37,034 nt of DNA from Alistipes sp. (lineage in GTDB: Bacteria > Bacteroidota > Bacteroidia > Bacteroidales > Rikenellaceae), in assembly GCA_017503575.1 (NCBI GenBank), contig JAFVSV010000018.1:1-37034 (forward strand), read 5' to 3'. Numbering within the stretch: position 1 is the first letter of the stretch; each line of letters opens with the position of its first letter. Below, piece after piece: positions 32,891 through 37,034 of this stretch. The translations under genes were made by a program, and so were the position numbers. The notes beneath the pieces were generated by a model, which ran no database searches, was not told the DNA's origin, and was given only the letters and a program-made list of their open reading frames with translations.

Positions 32891-35800
32891 TTACTTTGCT
32901 ACATAAGGATAAGCAGCCTTAGTTGCCTCGTCAGTATTCTCTGTAACGAATGTTGCAATACCACCATTTGTATTGAACATACCACCTGTTACATTGATAG
33001 TACCACCATAATAGTACTCAAAAATTCTGTTAACAGAGCCTGAAGTCCAAAGACTTATAAACTTACCACCGTTGATCTGGATGTCGCAACCAGCTGCAGC
33101 ACCGCAGAAGAAGCAACCACCAGCAGAAGAGTTTGCCGCGCCATAGAACTCGCCATCATTGATAGTAATAGGCGCTGAAACATAAGCAAAGTGGCGTGTA
33201 ATACCCTTCTCAACAACATTCTCAAACTTACCACCATTGATAGTTACTGTTGAGCCAACATTGATCATACCGTTGTTTGACTTGAACGTACCACCATTTA
33301 CAACCAACTCACCACCCTCACGGCAATCAAGACTATAACGATATGTTGAAGGGCTATCAGCAGCAGTACCTGTAGATGTGTACTCACCGCTCTCAATAAT
33401 AGCCTTACCGCCAATAGCACGCACTGTTGACTCATAAGCCACAACCTTACCATTCTTGATTGTAAGCTCTGCGCCACTCTTAACCTCAAATGCGCTGAAT
33501 AGTGGAGCAGTTACAGTCTTACCATTAAGGTCAAGAACAACCTTCTTACCCTCGATAACAACAGACTCCAAAAGTGTAATATCAGCAGCCAATGTAACCT
33601 CGCCACCCTTAGCGATAGCAGCCTCAAAGTCTGCAAGAGCCTGTGACTTACCAACAGTCCAAATACCGTTCTCCTCTACACCCATGTATCCAGCGACTAC
33701 ATAGTTTGCAGGGGTTGAGTTGAAGTTACCGCCCTTGATGTTAATCTGAGCGTCGTCTGGCTCAACACCAGGGCCCGAACCCCAACAATCGTAACCACCC
33801 TTGAATGTACCGCCAGTTACATTTAGAATAGACTTGCACGCCCAACCTGACTCATAACGATTGTTCTGCGATACTAATACTGCATTATTACCAGTAGCAA
33901 AAGTACCATCATTATTGGCGATCCACTCACCACCAGAAACATTGATAGTAGCACCTGTGCTCATAACGATAATACCGCACTTAGCACTCTTACCATAACC
34001 ACCATAAATGTTCATGGTAGCGTTATAGCTTGCACCAAGAATGCCTCCTACATTGCTGCCTGTACCATTCTGATAAATATTTACATTATCATAGATATTA
34101 ACAACTGTGTTATTACCTACAGCCTCGATACCAACATAGTTATTCTTACCAGTGATTACTGTGCCAGCATTAACATTAAGCTCTGAGCCACCGCGAATCT
34201 TCGCAACAGCACCATTTGGGTTGTTACCAACAAGGTTTATATTCTCAAAGTTAATGGTTATCTTCTGTTTGTTTGAAGAAGCAGTAGCAAAAGCGCAGTA
34301 AGCTGTTGTGCCAGCATCAAGAGTACCATTCTTCAATGTAATGGTATTAGCCTTAGAACCATCATTTTTAATCCATATCAAATAATCATCGAGAGCACCA
34401 TCCTGACGGATAGTCTTGCTGTTAAGATCAATAGTAAAGCTCTTGTCGCCGCTATAGCCTAAACCATCCTTCCAACCACCGTTGTCGTAATAGTTATTCT
34501 CGGTAAATACCTCATCTGCAACAAGGGTGATAGTCCCACCATCATTAACTGCAGCTACAGCCTCAGCCAAAGATGTATAACCTACCTCGCCAATCTTAGC
34601 AACAACTGGCTTGCGCACAACAGTCCAAACACCATTCTCCTCAACAACTTTGTAGCCATCTGCGATAGAGATAAGATCGCTTGCGTACAATCCAGATATG
34701 CGAGGATCAGCAGAGAATACACCACCAGAGATTGTAGCTGATGGATTTCTTGATGCATCGCCCAAGTTGTTTGTCATGTCGATTATAGCCTTTACTGCGT
34801 TGAAAGTACCACCCTGAATCTGAATGTTAGCACCTGTATCAGCAAGAAGCAAACCACGAGCATAAGTAGCAAGAGTATTCTCACCGAAGTTGTCATTTGA
34901 GAATGTACCACCCTTGATGATAAGTGTACCACCAGAGTTTAGAACACCGGCACACCAAGGGCCGTGTGATGTACCCTGATTGTTAGCCTCCTCTGCTGTA
35001 ATGCACTCAGTTGAGTAAGTGCCGCTATTAACAGTCACTGTACCGCCACCATTTACAGAGATAGCCATAGAGTTATAAGGAGCAGTGTACATACCCTTCT
35101 GCTCAACCTTAACATTGGTCAACTCGATGATACCACCAGCAGCCTCAATACCACCACCATACTGTGAGTAAATCTCAGTATCATTAATAGTAACAGTAGT
35201 ACCAGACAAAGCCTTTACATTTAGGCCATTACCACGATAGTTATATAGTTTTACACCCTCCAAAGTTACATTTGCAGTACCCTCTGTACGAAGTGTACCA
35301 TAAGCACCAGAAGAGTAGTTGCCCGCTGCTACCATAGTACCATTCTTGATGGTTACTACAGATGAGCCGTTAACCTTGAAGTTACGATTATTGGTACTTG
35401 CACCATTAGAAACTGTAAATGTATTGCCATTCAAGTCAATAGTGATATTCTTATCTGTAATAATAACACCATCCTCCTGCTCTACATCTGCAATAAATAG
35501 AACTGTATCGCCATTCTGTGCTGCTTCAACAGCCTTAGCCAAAGATGTGTAACATACCTCGCCAATCTTAGCAACATCGCTCACAACAGTCCAAACACCA
35601 TTCTCCTCAACAACGTTGTAGCCCTCAGGAACGTTGCCAGTCAAAACCTCACCATTAACAGCTGAAGCAGCGATAGAAACGCTTACAGGCCACTCTGTAG
35701 AACCCGCGCAAACATAGAGGTAAACATCGCCATTAAGAGTTGCACCCTCGTTTACAACCAATGTACCAGTGTTAGCATTTGCGTTTGGATCCTGCATCCA

Positions 35801-37034
35801 GATAGACTTGTTATTACCCTCGACAACTGCGCCAGCGTTTACAGTAAGGCTGTTGTTTGCCTCAACACCATTGAGGAACTGACGAATTGCACGGTAAGTA
35901 GACTTAACAATTGCTCCCTCGTTGATAGTTGCTACTGCAGATGTACCCTTACCATTTGTAAGGTTGTCGATACCGTAAGCCATATCAGTACCACCGAGGT
36001 GCTCAAGAGTTACACCCTTAACGGTAAGTGTACCACCAACGGTGTTGGCGATAACTGCCGAGTAGTTATTCCAACCGCGGTTGTTAGTAGCCTCAACAGT
36101 GATCTTACCCTCACCCTCGATAGTAAGGGTACCCTGATTCTTGATAAGCTCGAAGTTTTTATTAGTAGATGTATCAACGATGCTCAATACAACACCCTCA
36201 TTGATTGTAAGTTTCAACACCTTGCCTTGTGCAAGTGCGAGTGGCTGCTCAAGTGCTATGTTTGCGCCCAAAGTGTACTCACCACCATCAGCAAATGCCT
36301 GAACAAGACCTGCGTAGTAGTTGGTTACATCACCTTCAACAACGTTGTCGTTGATGTTATTGCCAGTGATGATAACATTACCACTGTTGTTATCGACAGC
36401 ACCCTCCTCGAGGATACCGCCCTTAATCTCAACATCACCACCGTTGTTCTCGATAGCACCCTCATCGATGTTACCGCCCTCGATAGTTACGTTACCCTTG
36501 TTCTCGATACCAGCATCGTTGCCAGTCTCGATCTTACCTTCCTGATTCTCAGACTCATCCTTAATGATAAGAGTGTTGTTCTCAGGAACCTCTACCTTAG
36601 CACCATCCTCAAATGTGATAGTGAAGCCGTTAAGGTTGATAGTAGTAGTCTTGCCAGCAGTAGAACGTGTCTTAGATGCCTCATAAGCAGCGAAGTCGCC
36701 AGAAGACAAGTTGATATCACTACCAAGAACGAAATTTCCACCATTCTCGAGTGCACGAAGGAGCTCAACACCAGATGTGATGACATTAACATCGTAGTCA
36801 GGATCGGTGTTATTGCCATTGTTGTCGATATTCTCAAAACCGTCCACAACAGTAACAGTGAAGCCCTTGCCGTCAGTTAGGATATTACCCTTGATGGTGG
36901 TCAAGTAGTTAGCTTTAACATTGATATCGGTCTGGAAAGAGTTGGACTTGATAAGATTATTCTTAGCCTCATCCTCGTAAACGTTGAAGTTGAACTTTAC
37001 AACGTCGTTCTCGGCAAAGAAGTAGTCAGTGAAG
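32891..37034 (-). CDS. Giant repetitive beta-helix surface protein with fimbrillin-like N-domain (5' end outside window)
   Basis: The frame is open through the window edge, so at least 1380 residues are present and the N-terminus is missing; a TTG near 36904 is only an internal leucine codon. The first visible part (FAENDVVKFNFNVYEDEAKNN and NYLTTIKGNILTD) resembles the C-terminal end of fimbrillin-like/DUF6562 domains. The rest is a right-handed beta-helix of short Gly/Asn/Thr-rich rungs (INGGKF, VNGGTF, GGTINVTGGMF) in at least three blocks joined by a recurring boundary: ENG(V/I)WTV, then KIGEV-YTSLA-AV-A (twice) and IDLNG-TF or VLDLNGKTV. Signal, anchor and function cannot be seen. Likely a surface or secreted adhesin-like protein. 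Asn/Gly-rich codons and long near-repeats suggest growth by duplication. Confidence 0.8.
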   Translation of the reverse strand, partial: FTDYFFAENDVVKFNFNVYEDEAKNNLIKSNSFQTDINVKANYLTTIKGNILTDGKGFTVTVVDGFENIDNNGNNTDPDYDVNVITSGVELLRALENGGNFVLGSDINLSSGDFAAYEASKTRSTAGKTTTINLNGFTITFEDGAKVEVPENNTLIIKDESENQEGKIETGNDAGIENKGNVTIEGGNIDEGAIENNGGDVEIKGGILEEGAVDNNSGNVIITGNNINDNVVEGDVTNYYAGLVQAFADGGEYTLGANIALEQPLALAQGKVLKLTINEGVVLSIVDTSTNKNFELIKNQGTLTIEGEGKITVEATNNRGWNNYSAVIANTVGGTLTVKGVTLEHLGGTDMAYGIDNLTNGKGTSAVATINEGAIVKSTYRAIRQFLNGVEANNSLTVNAGAVVEGNNKSIWMQDPNANANTGTLVVNEGATLNGDVYLYVCAGSTEWPVSVSIAASAVNGEVLTGNVPEGYNVVEENGVWTVVSDVAKIGEVCYTSLAKAVEAAQNGDTVLFIADVEQEDGVIITDKNITIDLNGNTFTVSNGASTNNRNFKVNGSSVVTIKNGTMVAAGNYSSGAYGTLRTEGTANVTLEGVKLYNYRGNGLNVKALSGTTVTINDTEIYSQYGGGIEAAGGIIELTNVKVEQKGMYTAPYNSMAISVNGGGTVTVNSGTYSTECITAEEANNQGTSHGPWCAGVLNSGGTLIIKGGTFSNDNFGENTLATYARGLLLADTGANIQIQGGTFNAVKAIIDMTNNLGDASRNPSATISGGVFSADPRISGLYASDLISIADGYKVVEENGVWTVVRKPVVAKIGEVGYTSLAEAVAAVNDGGTITLVADEVFTENNYYDNGGWKDGLGYSGDKSFTIDLNSKTIRQDGALDDYLIWIKNDGSKANTITLKNGTLDAGTTAYCAFATASSNKQKITINFENINLVGNNPNGAVAKIRGGSELNVNAGTVITGKNNYVGIEAVGNNTVVNIYDNVNIYQNGTGSNVGGILGASYNATMNIYGGYGKSAKCGIIVMSTGATINVSGGEWIANNDGTFATGNNAVLVSQNNRYESGWACKSILNVTGGTFKGGYDCWGSGPGVEPDDAQINIKGGNFNSTPANYVVAGYMGVEENGIWTVGKSQALADFEAAIAKGGEVTLAADITLLESVVIEGKKVVLDLNGKTVTAPLFSAFEVKSGAELTIKNGKVVAYESTVRAIGGKAIIESGEYTSTGTAADSPSTYRYSLDCREGGELVVNGGTFKSNNGMINVGSTVTINGGKFENVVEKGITRHFAYVSAPITINDGEFYGAANSSAGGCFFCGAAAGCDIQINGGKFISLWTSGSVNRIFEYYYGGTINVTGGMFNTNGGIATFVTENTDEATKAAYPYVAK

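Noticed and set aside
36902-36904. TTG as the true start of the beta-helix gene
   Set aside because: The frame stays open to the window edge and the upstream residues look like a fimbrillin-like domain, so the gene is cut by the window.

Overview
The window looks like a chromosomal segment of a gut-type Bacteroidales bacterium, possibly Rikenellaceae or Alistipes-like (genus uncertain). The supporting signs are promoters of the Bacteroidota TAnnTTTG type, a SusC-like plug protein, a BspA-type leucine-rich-repeat lipoprotein, BACON domains, a GH95 fucosidase and a fimbrillin-like/beta-helix surface protein.

Layout. 1-380 holds three tandem copies of a ~127-bp quasi-palindromic repeat abutting the stop codon of a pyrophosphate-dependent phosphofructokinase gene (380-1612, minus). 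A divergent gene encodes a barrel-less TonB plug protein (1757-2434). A 3.8-kb BspA-like adhesin gene (2800-6579, minus) sits between two identical 74-bp direct repeats, the right one ending inside the 3' end of an initiator tRNA gene (7122-7194, minus). Next comes a five-gene minus-strand operon for a heterodisulfide-reductase-like electron-transfer complex (7358-12341).

The centrepiece is 12647-30077. A tyrosine recombinase gene is followed 46 bp later by a ~405-bp segment bounded by perfect 22-bp inverted repeats (13893-13914 and 14276-14297). Inside it lies a Bacteroidota promoter pointing right, into a 13-gene same-strand operon that ends at a strong terminator (30116-30155). The operon encodes an FHA adaptor, two eukaryotic-like Ser/Thr kinases (one membrane-anchored), a membrane-anchored PP2C phosphatase, an FHA-TM-BACON protein, a (FHA)2-TM-trypsin-like protease, two tandem pairs of secreted WG-repeat protein plus outer-membrane beta-barrel, a lipoprotein, an S41 protease lipoprotein and a secreted four-repeat protein. 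I infer a phase-variable (ON in this assembly) trans-envelope phospho-signalling system: cytoplasmic kinase/phosphatase/FHA parts control or sense periplasmic protease and BACON domains, which in turn work with secreted and outer-membrane parts.

The right end carries a GH95 alpha-L-fucosidase-type gene (30178-32517, minus) and the 3' part of a very large repetitive beta-helix surface protein (32891 to beyond the window edge, minus). No phage structural genes, transposases or CRISPR arrays were seen.
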